Source of the DNA: Janthinobacterium agaricidamnosum
Lineage (GTDB): Bacteria > Pseudomonadota > Gammaproteobacteria > Burkholderiales > Burkholderiaceae_D
DNA: 64,000 bases
Reading direction: 5' to 3'
Assembly: GCF_003667705.1 (NCBI RefSeq)
Contig: NZ_CP033019.1
Span: 5,208,001 to 5,272,000 of the forward strand
Part shown: positions 1 through 11,191 of the stretch, piece after piece
Numbering within the stretch: the first letter of the stretch is position 1
Layout: every line of letters starts with the position of its first letter
The notes under the pieces: model-generated
What the model saw: only the letters and a program-made list of their open reading frames with translations
Told to the model about the DNA's origin: nothing
The model's database searches: none
Position numbers and translations under genes: made by a program

Positions 1-44
1 ATGCCTGGTGTTTCTTGGCAACACATCGAGCAAGCTCGACCGCA

Positions 45-92
45 CTCGCCATCGCTGCACGATGCCCGCTCGCCATCGCTGCGCGATGCCCG
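45..92. repeat. 24-bp tandem repeat, two copies, each containing a hairpin
   Basis: Two adjacent 24-bp units (45-68 and 69-92) differ at one base. Each holds the dyad CATCGC-3 nt-GCGATG. A third GCGATG half lies just before the DMT transporter start. It could be an operator or a leader structure for the downstream gene; no known site is recognised. Confidence 0.6.
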
Positions 93-104
93 TATACTTG
101 CGCG

Positions 105-1049
105 ATGTCCTCTCCTCTCCTGTTCATCATTGCCTGCCTGATCTGGGGCTCCACCTTCTGGGCCATCACCTTGCAGCTGGGCGACGTCGCCCCCGCCGTT
201 TCCGTGGTCTACCGCTTTGGTCTCGCGTCCGCCACCCTGTTTGCCTGGTGCGCCGTGCGCGGCGACCGCCTGCGCCTGCCCTGGCGCGCGCAAAAATGGA
301 TGCTGCTGCAGGGCCTGGCCTCGTTTGCCCTCAGCTATGTGTGTACGTATAGTTCGGAGCAATACCTGGTGTCGGCCCTCGTCAGCGTGCTGTTCGCGCT
401 AATGGTGTTCTGGACGCCCTTGCTTAACCGCATTGCCTTCGGCACACCGATCACCTGGAGCACCTGCTGCGCCGCGTTCGTTGCCATCTGCGGTATCGTG
501 CTGCTGTTTTACCAGTCCATCGGCGCGGCGCTGCACGATATGCTCGGCGGCGGCAATGGCCACTTTCTGCTCGGTTTCATGCTGGCCCTGGTGGCCACCG
601 TCTCCAGCACGGCAGGCAATGCCCTCGTCATGAAAGTGCGCGAACAGTCCGGCAATGTGATGCTGACCATGGCCTGGACCATGCTGTGGGGCACCTTGAT
701 GGTGGCCTGCTGGGCCATCGCCACAGGCCAGTCCTGGCAGCTGCCCACGCGCCCCAGTTACTGGATGGGATTGTTGTACCTGGCCCTCTTCGGCTCGGTG
801 ATCGCCTTCAGCGCGTATTTCACCCTGATCGCCCGCATCGGCACGCAAAAGACCGTGTATATCGGCGTCGTCACGCCCGTCATTTCCGTGCTGCTGTCGG
901 TGCAGTTCGAACATTACCGGCCCGCTCCCATCGAATGGGTGGGCATGGTGCTGTGCCTGTCCAGCGTGGCATGGGCCCTGACGTCGGGCGCGCGCAAGAC
1001 GGCTGCCGTTTCCTCTCTTTCCACCACTTCATCCGCAAAGGCAACATGA
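105..1049 (+). CDS. DMT-superfamily EamA transporter
   Basis: Predicted inner-membrane permease of 314 aa with about ten hydrophobic helices in two similar halves, the EamA arrangement (an early motif IWGSTFWA lies near residue 10). Members export amino acids, purines or other small metabolites; the substrate cannot be read from sequence. The start at 105 (MSSPLLF) is chosen because it begins directly at the first membrane helix. An earlier in-frame ATG at 15 would add a polar repeat-encoded tail. No clear Shine-Dalgarno sequence is seen. The gene overlaps the next one by ATGA, so the two are probably translationally coupled. Confidence 0.85.
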   Translation: MSSPLLFIIACLIWGSTFWAITLQLGDVAPAVSVVYRFGLASATLFAWCAVRGDRLRLPWRAQKWMLLQGLASFALSYVCTYSSEQYLVSALVSVLFALMVFWTPLLNRIAFGTPITWSTCCAAFVAICGIVLLFYQSIGAALHDMLGGGNGHFLLGFMLALVATVSSTAGNALVMKVREQSGNVMLTMAWTMLWGTLMVACWAIATGQSWQLPTRPSYWMGLLYLALFGSVIAFSAYFTLIARIGTQKTVYIGVVTPVISVLLSVQFEHYRPAPIEWVGMVLCLSSVAWALTSGARKTAAVSSLSTTSSAKAT

Positions 1050-1570
1050 GCACCTCTTCCTCCCTCGCCATCCGTCCCGCGACCGCATCCGACGTGGCCG
1101 CCATCTTCGGCATGATCCATGAACTGGCCGTGTTTGAAAAACTCGAACACATGATGATCGCCAAGGAATCCATGCTGCACGACAGCCTGTTCGGCAAGCA
1201 CCCCGCGTGCGAAGCGCTGGTCGGTGAGGAACATGGTGAAGTAGTGACGTTCGCCCTGTTCTTCCACAACTTTTCCACCTTCCTGTGCCGCAAGGGCCTG
1301 TACCTGGAAGACCTGTACGTGAAGCAATCGGTGCGCGGCAAGGGCTATGGCAAGCAGATGCTCGTGGCGCTGGCGCAACTGGCCGTCGAACGCGATTGCG
1401 GCCGCTTCGAATGGTCGGTGCTGGACTGGAATGAAAACGCGATCAACTTCTACCAGGGCATGGGCGCGGACGTGATGCCGGACTGGCGCATCTGCCGCGT
1501 GGCTGGCGATGCCTTGACGCAATTGTCGGCGGGCACGCCGAAAGCCATTGCATTCGAACCGTCAGAGTAA
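1046..1570 (+). CDS. GNAT family N-acetyltransferase
   Basis: A 174-aa acetyltransferase of the GNAT fold. It opens with IRPATASDVAAI, typical of the first strand, has the acetyl-CoA loop VRGKGYGKQ, and then DWNENAINFYQGMGA, the usual last helix/strand of the family. The size and the NENAINFY segment resemble the diamine/thialysine acetyltransferase subgroup, but the substrate is an inference. The start ATG at 1046 overlaps the stop of the EamA transporter (ATGA). A hairpin follows the stop. Confidence 0.85.
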   Translation: MSTSSSLAIRPATASDVAAIFGMIHELAVFEKLEHMMIAKESMLHDSLFGKHPACEALVGEEHGEVVTFALFFHNFSTFLCRKGLYLEDLYVKQSVRGKGYGKQMLVALAQLAVERDCGRFEWSVLDWNENAINFYQGMGADVMPDWRICRVAGDALTQLSAGTPKAIAFEPSE

Positions 1571-1577
1571 GTTCCCC

Positions 1578-1612
1578 AAAAAAAATCCCCGCGGGCTAGC
1601 GGCACCGCGGGG
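1578..1612 (-). terminator. Rho-independent terminator, minus orientation
   Basis: Stem CCCCGCGG (1587-1594) pairs with CCGCGGGG (1605-1612). An eight-A run at 1578-1585 gives a U-tract for minus-strand transcripts. It sits between convergent genes and the stem may also help end the plus-strand transcript. Confidence 0.75.
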
Positions 1613-1691
1613 TGAACCCATTGTCAAGTGGGAGGGGGAGAATGCAATCAACGGTTATCAATATAAACGCAGCTGCTTGCGATGGCGCAGA

Positions 1692-1757
1692 CCTTTACAT
1701 TTGCTTACCGGGCCTTACATTTGACTTAAATCTGCTAACCAAGTGTCACCAAGTGTC
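1692..1757. repeat. Short direct repeats in intergenic region
   Basis: TTACATTTG occurs at 1695 and again at 1715, a 20-bp period. ACCAAGTGTC occurs twice in tandem at 1738-1757. They lie downstream of the small minus-strand gene. No factor is recognised. Confidence 0.4.
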
Positions 1758-1773
1758 GCTCGGATGACACTGA

Positions 1774-1911
1774 TTATTTCCGTGGTTCAATCAATGTGCC
1801 GTGCAAGCCGATATGTTGTTGCGCAACCCCACTGCCACCCTGCGAATTTTTATAGATTTGGTACACTGTCAGGCAGGCGATGCAGCCAGCAACCACGGCA
1901 AAAATGACCAT
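1774..1911 (-). CDS. Small single-pass membrane protein (45 aa), unknown function
   Basis: The reading frame extends upstream to 2112, but a strong ribosome site AAGGAG lies 6 nt before the internal ATG at 1911, so a 45-residue product is preferred. It starts MVIFAVVAGCIACLTVYQIY, one hydrophobic helix of about 18 residues. A short polar tail rich in Gly, Gln and Lys follows. I do not recognise the family. The minus-oriented terminator at 1578-1612 lies downstream. Confidence 0.5.
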   Translation of the reverse strand: MVIFAVVAGCIACLTVYQIYKNSQGGSGVAQQHIGLHGTLIEPRK

Positions 1912-2126
1912 GCGACGCTCCTTGAGTATGCTTGATGGGATCAGGGCTCGCGGCTGATGATGTCCAGGCGAGCAGGGAAGATTCAGTGTGGCATCTGCGA
2001 CGTTGGGGGCATTGCGCAATGTCAAACGCGCCAATTTGACGGGGTCATGGCGTTTGATATGACGCAAAGTGGCGGCATTCCGCTCACACAAAATGAACGC
2101 ATCATTTCGCATCCGGGAGCCACATC

Positions 2127-2306
2127 ATGAATGTCTCTGCCAAACCGCTCGTCATGAAGATCTACCGCGCCTACCTGCGTTCCCGCCTGGAACGCTACAC
2201 GCGCGACTTGCAAGCCATCGCCGAACAGCGCGAAAACGACTTCCAGGCCGAACGCATCCTGCACCAGGCCGTCGTCTCGGTGCGCTCGAAACTGCACTCG
2301 CTGTAA
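2127..2306 (+). CDS. Small basic helical protein (59 aa), unknown function
   Basis: ATG at 2127 is preceded by GGGAG at 2115-2119 with a 7-nt spacer. The 59-residue product runs MNVSAKPLVMKIYRAYLRSR and stays charged and helical throughout (many Arg, Glu, Gln), with no membrane segment. Codon use resembles neighbouring genes. The family is not recognised. It ends 12 nt before the end of the convergent ABC transporter gene. Confidence 0.5.
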   Translation: MNVSAKPLVMKIYRAYLRSRLERYTRDLQAIAEQRENDFQAERILHQAVVSVRSKLHSL

Positions 2307-2317
2307 CCGTGATGCCG

Positions 2318-3823
2318 TCAGCGCTGCCGGCCGGCCACGGCCCAACGCTCCACCAGTTCGAACAGGCCTTGCGTCAGCAGGGCCAGCACGGCTGCGGGGA
2401 TCGCGCCGGCCAGCAGCATGTCGTTGTCATTCAGCGCCAGGCCGATGGTGATGCGTTCGCCATAGCCGCCCGCGCCGATGAAGGCGGCGATGGTGGCCGT
2501 GCCCACGCTCATCACGGCCGCCGTTTTCACGCCCGCCAGCATCACGGGCAAGGCCAGCGGCAAGTCCACATGCAGCAGGCGGTCGCGCCGGCTCAAGCCC
2601 AGCGCCAGCGCCGCCATGCGCAAGCCTTGCGGCACCTGCAAGATGCCCGTGCACGTGTTGCGCACGATGGGCAGCAAGGCGTACACGAATAGCGCCACCA
2701 GCGCTGGCACCAATCCGATCATGCCCAGCACGGGAATCAATATCGCCAGCAGGGCCAGCGACGGCACCGTCTGCAGCACGCCGACGAAGGCCAGCACGGT
2801 TTGCCGCAGCGGCGCCGAAAACGCCGCCAGCACGCCCAGCGGAATGCCGATCAGGCACGCCAGGGCCACCGACAGCAGTACCAGCGTCAGGTGCTGGCGC
2901 GTCAGGGTCCACAGATCGTCGCCGATGATTTTATCGAGCAAACCGCTGCGCGCGGCGGCCGGTTTGTTCGCCCGCGTGCCCGATGCCAGCCACTGCCGCG
3001 CCACGCCGGCAAAGCTCTTGCCGTCGATTTCCACGGCCGCATTCATGGCGATCATGTCGCCCTCGCTGATGCGCCCCTGCAACCCTTGCAAGGCTTGCCA
3101 GGCAGCAGGAAAGCGCTGCGGCACGTCGAGCCGGTACAGCAGCATGGCGTCGTAGCGGGGAAAATACTGCTGCGTGTCAGCCAGCACGCGCAAGCCATAC
3201 TGGCGGATCTTCGCGTCCGTCGAATAGATGTCGATCACATCCACCTGGCGCTGCGCCAGCGCTTCATAGGCGATGCCGTGATCGAGTCCGCGCGGGCGCT
3301 GCGGCAGTCCATAGCGCGCGGCCAGCCCCGGCCAGCCATCGACCCTGCCGATGAATTCATGCGACAGGCCGAATGTCAAGGCCGGGTGCTGCGCCAGCTG
3401 CGCCAGGCTGGCGATGGATTGTTCATCGCCGCGCATGGCCAGCGCATACGTATTGTTAAAGCCCAGCGGCACGGCCACGCCCAGCCCCAGCGCCGCCAGC
3501 TCGCGCCGCATCTGATTCAGATCAATCGGTTTGTCTTGCTTGAGGATTTCGCTGGCGATGGTGCCCATGTATTCGGCATATACGTCGATGCTGCCTGCCT
3601 GCAGCGCGGCCAGCACGATGGCCGTGTTGCCCAGGCCCTGGCGGTGCTGCGCCCTGACGTGCGGCGCGGCGCTCTGCTGGATGATCTCGCCGAGGATGTA
3701 CGATTCCGTAAAGCGCTTCGAACCCACCTTCAGGGTGCCGCCGTCCATGGCAAGGGAGGACATGGGCGCGGCGGCGAAGACTAGTAACAACAGCAAGTAA
3801 AACGGCAAATAGGCAGCACGCAC
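2318..3823 (-). CDS. Fused substrate-binding/permease ABC protein, glycine betaine/choline (OpuAC-OpuAB) type
   Basis: A 501-aa fusion. After a signal peptide (about residues 1-25), residues ~30-290 form an OpuAC-type binding domain opening KVGSKRFTESYILGEI. Residues ~305-495 form a permease domain with LIGIPLGVLAA, a VPSLALLAI stretch and the EAA-like loop region. This family takes up betaine, choline, carnitine or sometimes histidine. Because it closes a hut operon (21 nt after hutI), histidine or urocanate uptake is plausible but inferred. No ATPase gene lies in the window, so the energising subunit must be elsewhere. The start is GTG at 3823, with GGAG 7 nt upstream. Confidence 0.85.
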   Translation of the reverse strand: MRAAYLPFYLLLLLVFAAAPMSSLAMDGGTLKVGSKRFTESYILGEIIQQSAAPHVRAQHRQGLGNTAIVLAALQAGSIDVYAEYMGTIASEILKQDKPIDLNQMRRELAALGLGVAVPLGFNNTYALAMRGDEQSIASLAQLAQHPALTFGLSHEFIGRVDGWPGLAARYGLPQRPRGLDHGIAYEALAQRQVDVIDIYSTDAKIRQYGLRVLADTQQYFPRYDAMLLYRLDVPQRFPAAWQALQGLQGRISEGDMIAMNAAVEIDGKSFAGVARQWLASGTRANKPAAARSGLLDKIIGDDLWTLTRQHLTLVLLSVALACLIGIPLGVLAAFSAPLRQTVLAFVGVLQTVPSLALLAILIPVLGMIGLVPALVALFVYALLPIVRNTCTGILQVPQGLRMAALALGLSRRDRLLHVDLPLALPVMLAGVKTAAVMSVGTATIAAFIGAGGYGERITIGLALNDNDMLLAGAIPAAVLALLTQGLFELVERWAVAGRQR

Positions 3824-3844
3824 GCGGCGCTCCAGGACGGATGA

Positions 3845-5071
3845 TCAATCCGGCAAGCTTACCACCGGCGCGCGCCAGACACCGCCGTACACCACGCCCG
3901 CGCACGGGTTCAGGCCCAGTGCATACGCCAGGTCGGCCGGGCGCGCGATGCGCCACAGGGCGAAATCGGCGCGCTTGCCCACTGCCAGGCTGCCCGTTTC
4001 CTGCTGCAAGCCCAGCGCGCGCGCCGCATGGCACGTAACACCGGCCAGCGCTTCCTGCGGCGTCAAGCGCCACAAGGTGCACGCCATGTTCATCGCCAGC
4101 AGCAATGACGTCATCGGCGACGTGCCCGGATTGCAATCGGTGGACACGGCCATCGGCACGCCGGCCGCGCGCAAATCTGAGATGGGAGGTTGCTGTACTT
4201 CGCGCAAAAAATAATAGGCGCCCGGCAGCAGCACGGCCACCGTGCCATGCCGCGCCATGGCGGCGATGCCCTCGTCCGACAGGAATTCCAGGTGGTCGGC
4301 CGACAGGCCGCCGTAGCGGGCCACCAGCGCCGCCCCGCCCAAATCCGACAGCTGCTCCGCATGCAGTTTGACGGGCAGGCCCAGCGCCTGCGCCGCCTCG
4401 AACACCGTTTCGGTTTGCGCCGGCGTAAAGCCGATGCGCTCGCAAAAGGCGTCGACGGCGTCAACCAGTCCATCGCCGGCCAGCCGGGGCAGCATCTGCG
4501 CGCACAGCAGCTCGATATACGCATCGGCCTGTCCCGCGTATTCGGGCGGCAGCGCGTGCGCGCCAAGAAACGTGGTGCGCACGGATACGGGCAGCTGTTC
4601 GCCTATCCTGCGCGCCACGCGCAGCATCTTCGCCTCGCTGTCCGCATCGAGGCCGTAGCCGGACTTGATCTCCAGCGTGGTCATGCCTTCGGCCAGCAGC
4701 GCCAGCACGCGGGGCAGGCTTTGCCGCAGCAATTCATCGTCGCTGGCCGCGCGCGTGGCGCGCACGGTGGACATGATGCCGCCGCCGGCGCGGCTGATGT
4801 CTTCATAGCTGGCGCCATTCAGGCGCGCCTCGAATTCGTCGCTGCGGTTGCCCGCGTGGACGATGTGCGTATGGCAGTCGATCAGGCCGGGCGTCAGCCA
4901 GCAGCCCTGGCCGTCGTGCAGCACCGCGCCGCTGGCCGGCAGCTCGTCGCCGGGACCGAACCAGGCGATGCGGCCATCCTTGACGGCGATGGCCGCGTCG
5001 AGCAGTTCGCCATAGCCATGTTCCATGGTGGCCAGGTGGACGTTGTGGATGACCATATCCCAGTCTTGCAT
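3845..5071 (-). CDS. hutI: Imidazolonepropionase
   Basis: Hydrolyses 4-imidazolone-5-propionate to N-formimidoyl-L-glutamate, the third step of histidine degradation in the cytoplasm. The 408-aa length fits the family. It is a metal-dependent amidohydrolase: [20 protein letters not shown] (residues 63-82) carries the H67xH69 metal pair and the Arg used for substrate. KLHAEQLSD near residue 245 and [10 protein letters not shown] near residue 320 are further signature segments. It lies 12 nt after hutD in the operon. Confidence 0.95.
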   Translation of the reverse strand: MQDWDMVIHNVHLATMEHGYGELLDAAIAVKDGRIAWFGPGDELPASGAVLHDGQGCWLTPGLIDCHTHIVHAGNRSDEFEARLNGASYEDISRAGGGIMSTVRATRAASDDELLRQSLPRVLALLAEGMTTLEIKSGYGLDADSEAKMLRVARRIGEQLPVSVRTTFLGAHALPPEYAGQADAYIELLCAQMLPRLAGDGLVDAVDAFCERIGFTPAQTETVFEAAQALGLPVKLHAEQLSDLGGAALVARYGGLSADHLEFLSDEGIAAMARHGTVAVLLPGAYYFLREVQQPPISDLRAAGVPMAVSTDCNPGTSPMTSLLLAMNMACTLWRLTPQEALAGVTCHAARALGLQQETGSLAVGKRADFALWRIARPADLAYALGLNPCAGVVYGGVWRAPVVSLPD

Positions 5072-5083
5072 CGCTTTTCTCTC

Positions 5084-5659
5084 CTAGATGAACAGGTCGA
5101 CGCGGAACACGGCCGTGCGCTGCAAGGCGTCGAGCCGCCAGTCCGGCGCGTCGTCGGCGTCCAGCAGCAGCGCGTCATGGCGGGCCAGCGCGAACTGCTG
5201 CTCGCCACCGCGCGCCAGCACGTGGCCTTCGCCGACGACAAACAGCAGGGTCGCCGCGCTGCGCCGCGCCAGCTTGCCCGGCGCCGTGATTTTTTCCAGC
5301 TGATGGCGGCAGCGGTCGCGCCGCGTCATCACATTGAAATCCGTCGTCGGCCCCTTGACCTGCGCAACCACGGCCGCTTCGCCGGGAAACCACAGCATCG
5401 GTTGTGCCGCATTCAAGGTTACCTTGCGCGTACCGTCGAGCGTCAGCTGCACGCTGTCGCCATCGACCAGCATCAGGCTGCGGTCAATGCCGGGAAAGCT
5501 GGAAAACGGCCCGCTGGCCGTGATCGTCGCCAGGCTGATACGCCAGTCAAAATCGTCGAAACCGGCGTCCGGCGGAGAAATGGCGATTTCCGTCGTGCTG
5601 CCGCCGCCGTTTTTCCACGGCGCGGCGCGCAAGTATTCCTGTGGGATGAAGGTCGCCAT
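5084..5659 (-). CDS. hutD: HutD family protein
   Basis: A 191-aa cupin-like protein found in hut operons. It is thought to modulate pathway flux, perhaps by binding formylglutamate or urocanate, and no enzymatic step is assigned. The opening WKNGGGSTTEIAISPPDA and then DFDWRISLATI with SGPFSSFPGIDRSL are HutD signatures. The ATG at 5659 overlaps the TGA of hutF by one base (TGATG), so the two are coupled. hutI follows after 12 nt. Confidence 0.9.
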   Translation of the reverse strand: MATFIPQEYLRAAPWKNGGGSTTEIAISPPDAGFDDFDWRISLATITASGPFSSFPGIDRSLMLVDGDSVQLTLDGTRKVTLNAAQPMLWFPGEAAVVAQVKGPTTDFNVMTRRDRCRHQLEKITAPGKLARRSAATLLFVVGEGHVLARGGEQQFALARHDALLLDADDAPDWRLDALQRTAVFRVDLFI

Positions 5660-7047
5660 CAGAGCGCCCTCAGTTGCACCAGGGCGCGCTTGTAGGCGGT
5701 GGCGATCGCGTCCTGCGCCACGTGGCGCCCATCGCGCACCTGCCACTGGCCGCCGCACAGCACGTCGCGCACCAGCTTGTCGTTGCCGCAGAAGATAAAA
5801 CTGCCCAGCACGTCGGCGATGTCCACGCCGCACAGGTTCACATGCGCGTCGTCGAGCACAAGCACATCGGCGCGGCAACCCGGCGCCAAAGCACCGAGCT
5901 TGCGTCCGGCCGCCTGCGCGCCGCCCCGCAAGGCTGCCTGCCACAGATAGTCGCCCACATGCCGCTGCTCCGGCGTGGCGGCCACATTGCGCTGCTGGCG
6001 CTGCAAGCGCTGGCCGTATTCGAGCCAGCGCAATTCTTCCACGGGCGACTGCGACACGTGGCTGTCGCTGCCGACGCCGAAACGCCCGCCAGCGGCGATG
6101 AATTCGGCCAGCGGGAACAGGCCATCGCCCAGGTTCGCTTCCGTCGTCGGGCACAGGCCCGCGACCGCGCCGCTGGCGGCCATCCGCGCCACCTCGTCGG
6201 GCTGCACATGCGTGGCATGCACGAGGCACCAGCGCGCATCGACGTCGACCTGGTCGTACAAATACTGCACCGGGCGCCGGCCGCTGTAGTCGAGGCACTG
6301 GCGCACCTCGCCCTGCTGCTCGGCGATGTGGATATGGATAGGGCGATCCACGGGCAGCGCTTGCGCCACTTCGCGGATCTGCGCCACACCGGCCGCGCGC
6401 AGCGAATGCGGTGCAAAGCCCACTTCCACCTGCCCGCCGCGCTGCGGCGCCAGCGCCTCGATGATGCTCAAGACATCGTCCGCACCGGTGCGGAAGCGCG
6501 CCTGCTCGGGTTTGAGGGGCTGCTCGCCGAAGCCCGCATGGCTGTACAGCACGGGCAGCATGGTCATGCCGATGCCGCTGACGCGCGCCGCCGCCAGCAC
6601 CCGTTCTGCCGTTTCGGCGGGACGCGCATACAGGGCGCCAGCCGCATCGCGCTGCAGGTAGTGGAATTCGCAGACGGACGTGTAGCCATGGCGCAGGCAT
6701 TCGGCAAACAGCTGCGCGGCGATGGCTTCCATCTGTTCCGGCGTGATGCGGCGCGCGAAGCGGTACATCAGCTCGCGCCAGGTCCAGAAGCTGTCCGCTA
6801 CATGATTAACCTCGTCACCCGCAACCTCCGTCATGCCGCCCAGCGCGCGCTGGAAGGCATGCGAATGCAGGTTGACCATGCCGGGCAAGACATACTCGGC
6901 CACTTCCGCGCCGGGCGGCACTGTGGCGCCCTCCGTCACCGCCGTCAAGTCGCCGGCCGCATCCCATTCCAGCAGCACGTCGCGGCGCCAGCCTTGCGGC
7001 AGCAGCGCGTGGCGCGCGAACAGACAGGTACTCAATGCGCCACCCAT
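5659..7047 (-). CDS. hutF: Formimidoylglutamate deiminase
   Basis: Converts N-formimidoyl-L-glutamate to N-formyl-L-glutamate and ammonia. This marks the five-step (HutF-HutG) histidine pathway, as opposed to direct formiminoglutamase. 462 aa, amidohydrolase fold: LPGMVNLHSHAFQRALGG carries the metal pair H61 and H63, and SDSHVSQSPVEELRWLEY lies near residue 330. The start ATG at 7047 overlaps the end of hutG by 16 nt. An in-frame TTG at 7035 is an alternative. The overlaps on both sides imply one coupled transcript. Confidence 0.93.
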   Translation of the reverse strand: MGGALSTCLFARHALLPQGWRRDVLLEWDAAGDLTAVTEGATVPPGAEVAEYVLPGMVNLHSHAFQRALGGMTEVAGDEVNHVADSFWTWRELMYRFARRITPEQMEAIAAQLFAECLRHGYTSVCEFHYLQRDAAGALYARPAETAERVLAAARVSGIGMTMLPVLYSHAGFGEQPLKPEQARFRTGADDVLSIIEALAPQRGGQVEVGFAPHSLRAAGVAQIREVAQALPVDRPIHIHIAEQQGEVRQCLDYSGRRPVQYLYDQVDVDARWCLVHATHVQPDEVARMAASGAVAGLCPTTEANLGDGLFPLAEFIAAGGRFGVGSDSHVSQSPVEELRWLEYGQRLQRQQRNVAATPEQRHVGDYLWQAALRGGAQAAGRKLGALAPGCRADVLVLDDAHVNLCGVDIADVLGSFIFCGNDKLVRDVLCGGQWQVRDGRHVAQDAIATAYKRALVQLRAL

Positions 7048-7835
7048 GCCACGGCCGCTTCCATCATCTGGCGCAGCAGCGGCTGCACCCGGGCCGCCAG
7101 GTCGGGCCGGTAGCCGAAAGGCGCCGCCTCGTCCATGCCAGGTTCATTCATGTACAGGCACTGGCACATCTCCAGCTGGATCGCATGCACGCGGCTGGCC
7201 GGCTGGCCGTAATGGCGCGTGATATGCCCGCCTTTGAAGCGGCCATTCAAGGCCACGGTAAATGCATCCTGCGCGCGCGCGATATCGACCACGGCGGACG
7301 TCAGGCCCGCATCGCAGCTGGTGCCATCGGCCGTGCCGAAGTTCAGGTCGGGCAGCTTGCCGTCGAAGAAGCGCGGCACATGCGAGGCGATGGAATGGGC
7401 ATCCCACAGCACCACGGCGCCATGCACGCGCAGCAGGCGGTCCAGTTCCGCGCGCAGCTGCGCATGATACGGCGCCCAGTAGCGCTGCAACCGGCGCTGC
7501 ACGTCGGCCGCATCGGGCTCCTTGCCGGCCAGGTACAGCGGCTCGCGGTGGAAGGTATCGTTGGGCAGCAAGCCCGTCGTATCCTGCCCCGGATACAGAT
7601 TCGTGTCTTCCTGCGGGCGGTTCAAGTCGATGGCGTAGCGCGACCAGCGCGCCGACAGCACGGACGCGTCCATCTCCTGCAAAAAGCCGTACAGCTCGCG
7701 CAAATGCCAGTCCGTGTCGGCCTTGATCAGGGCCTGCGGCGTCATGCGCGCGGCGATATAGTCCGGTATGTCGGTGCCCACGTGGGGCATCGACACGAGC
7801 AGCGGGATGCTGCCTTCGTTGAAACGGAAATCCAT
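7032..7835 (-). CDS. hutG: N-formylglutamate deformylase
   Basis: Hydrolyses N-formyl-L-glutamate to glutamate and formate, the final step of this pathway. 267 aa. The sequence carries LLVSMPHVGTDIP, DTDWHLRELYGF and SRYAIDLNRPQED, and later LWDAHSIASHVPRFFDGKLP, all family landmarks. The start ATG at 7835 follows AAGGAG. It lies 20 nt after hutH and overlaps hutF by 16 nt. Confidence 0.94.
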   Translation of the reverse strand: MDFRFNEGSIPLLVSMPHVGTDIPDYIAARMTPQALIKADTDWHLRELYGFLQEMDASVLSARWSRYAIDLNRPQEDTNLYPGQDTTGLLPNDTFHREPLYLAGKEPDAADVQRRLQRYWAPYHAQLRAELDRLLRVHGAVVLWDAHSIASHVPRFFDGKLPDLNFGTADGTSCDAGLTSAVVDIARAQDAFTVALNGRFKGGHITRHYGQPASRVHAIQLEMCQCLYMNEPGMDEAAPFGYRPDLAARVQPLLRQMMEAAVAWVAH

Positions 7836-7855
7836 GCCTGTCTCCTTGCGCCCGC

Positions 7856-9427
7856 TCAAGCGTACAGCGGGGCGAACAAATTCTTGCAGGTGCTGCTCAA
7901 TTCGCCCTGCAGCACCATCTGCTTGGCCGCCTCGATGTCGGGCGCAAAGAAGCGGTCGGCGTCGAAGAACGGCACCTTCTGGCGCAGCTGGTGGTGCACG
8001 TGTTCCAGGTGCGGCGAGGTTTTCAGCGGACGGTGGAAATCGATGCCCTGCGCGGCGGCCAGCAGCTCGATGCCGACGATGACGGCCGTGTTGTGCGCCA
8101 TGTCGTCCAGGCGGCGCCCGGCGAACGTGGCCATGCTCACGTGGTCTTCCTGGTTCGCGGACGTGGGCAGGCTGTCGACGCTGGCTGGATGGGCGAGCGA
8201 CTTGTTTTCCGACGCCAGCGCGGCCGCCGTCACGTGGGCGATCATGAAGCCGGAATTGACGCCCGGGTCGCGCACGAGAAACGGTGGCAGGCCGGACAAC
8301 GTGGCGTCGATCAGCAGCGCGATGCGGCGCTCGGCCAGCGCGCCGATTTCGGCGATCGCCAGCGCCAGGGTGTCGGCGGCAAAGGCCACCGGCTCGGCAT
8401 GGAAGTTCCCGCCCGAGACGATTTCCGCCTGCCCGTTGGGGCCATCCTGGAAGATCAGCGGATTGTCCGTGACGGCATTGGCTTCGATCAGCAGGGTACG
8501 GCCCACGTTGCCGATCAGATCGAGGCAAGCGCCCATGACTTGCGGCTGGCAGCGCAGGCTGTACGGGTCCTGCACGCGCTCGTCGCCTTCCAGGTGCGAA
8601 GCGCGGATCGCGCTGTTGGCTACCAGCTGGCGGTACATCTGCGCGGCCAGTATCTGCCCCGGCTGTCCCCGCACGGCGTGCACGCGCGCGTCGAACGGCG
8701 CATCGCTGCCCTTGGCCGCATCGAGCGACAGCGCGCCCGTGACCATGGCCGCTTCCAGCAGGCGCTCGGCCATGAACAGGCCATGCAGCGCCAGCGCGTT
8801 CGACACTTGCGTGCCGTTGATCAGGGCCAGGCCTTCTTTCGCCGCCAGCACGACGGGCGCGATGCCCGCCTGCGCCAAGGCATCGGGCGCCGCCATCAAT
8901 TCGCCGTTGACGCGCACCTCGCCCACGCCCAGCATGGCCAGGGTCATGTGCGACAGCGGTGCCAGGTCGCCCGAGGCACCGACGGAGCCCTTGGCGGGAA
9001 TGGCCGGCATGATGCCCGCGTTGTACAGAGCGATCAAGGTATCGACGATCAGCGGGCGCACGCCGGAAAAGCCGCGCGCCAGGCTGCCGATCTTCATCAG
9101 CATGATCAGGCGCACGACGGCGTCCGACAGCAGCTCTCCCGTGCCGACGGAGTGCGACAGGATCAGGTTGCGCTGCAATTGCTCGAGCTTTTCATCGGGG
9201 ATGCGCGTCTTGGCGAGCAGGCCGAAGCCCGTGTTGATGCCGTAGGCCGCATCGCCCTTGGCGACGATGGCTTGCACGGCGGCCGCCGATGCCTCGATGA
9301 CGGGATAGGCCTCGGCGGCGAGGATCAGTTTGGCGGGCGCGGCCCAGACGGCGCGCAGGTCGCCCAGGGTCATCGCGCCCGGTTTCAGGGTCCAACTTTT
9401 TGCATGCTGTGTCATAGTCATTCGCAT
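7856..9427 (-). CDS. hutH: Histidine ammonia-lyase
   Basis: Deaminates L-histidine to trans-urocanate, the first pathway step. About 523 aa. The Ala-Ser-Gly triplet that cyclises to the MIO cofactor is in [16 protein letters not shown] (ASG about residues 151-153), and GINTGFG lies near residue 64. Several starts are clustered: TTG 9430, ATG 9427, ATG 9421 and ATG 9415. I chose 9427 because GAG lies 6 nt upstream, but the ribosome site is weak. It is 7 nt after hutU, so translation may be coupled. Confidence 0.95.
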   Translation of the reverse strand: MRMTMTQHAKSWTLKPGAMTLGDLRAVWAAPAKLILAAEAYPVIEASAAAVQAIVAKGDAAYGINTGFGLLAKTRIPDEKLEQLQRNLILSHSVGTGELLSDAVVRLIMLMKIGSLARGFSGVRPLIVDTLIALYNAGIMPAIPAKGSVGASGDLAPLSHMTLAMLGVGEVRVNGELMAAPDALAQAGIAPVVLAAKEGLALINGTQVSNALALHGLFMAERLLEAAMVTGALSLDAAKGSDAPFDARVHAVRGQPGQILAAQMYRQLVANSAIRASHLEGDERVQDPYSLRCQPQVMGACLDLIGNVGRTLLIEANAVTDNPLIFQDGPNGQAEIVSGGNFHAEPVAFAADTLALAIAEIGALAERRIALLIDATLSGLPPFLVRDPGVNSGFMIAHVTAAALASENKSLAHPASVDSLPTSANQEDHVSMATFAGRRLDDMAHNTAVIVGIELLAAAQGIDFHRPLKTSPHLEHVHHQLRQKVPFFDADRFFAPDIEAAKQMVLQGELSSTCKNLFAPLYA

Positions 9428-9434
9428 CAAGGTC

Positions 9435-11138
<1,704 letters not shown>

Positions 11139-11191
11139 GCTGTCTCCTCGTAGGGTGCGAGCGGGCGTATTTAGACCGCTCTGGTACTCCC

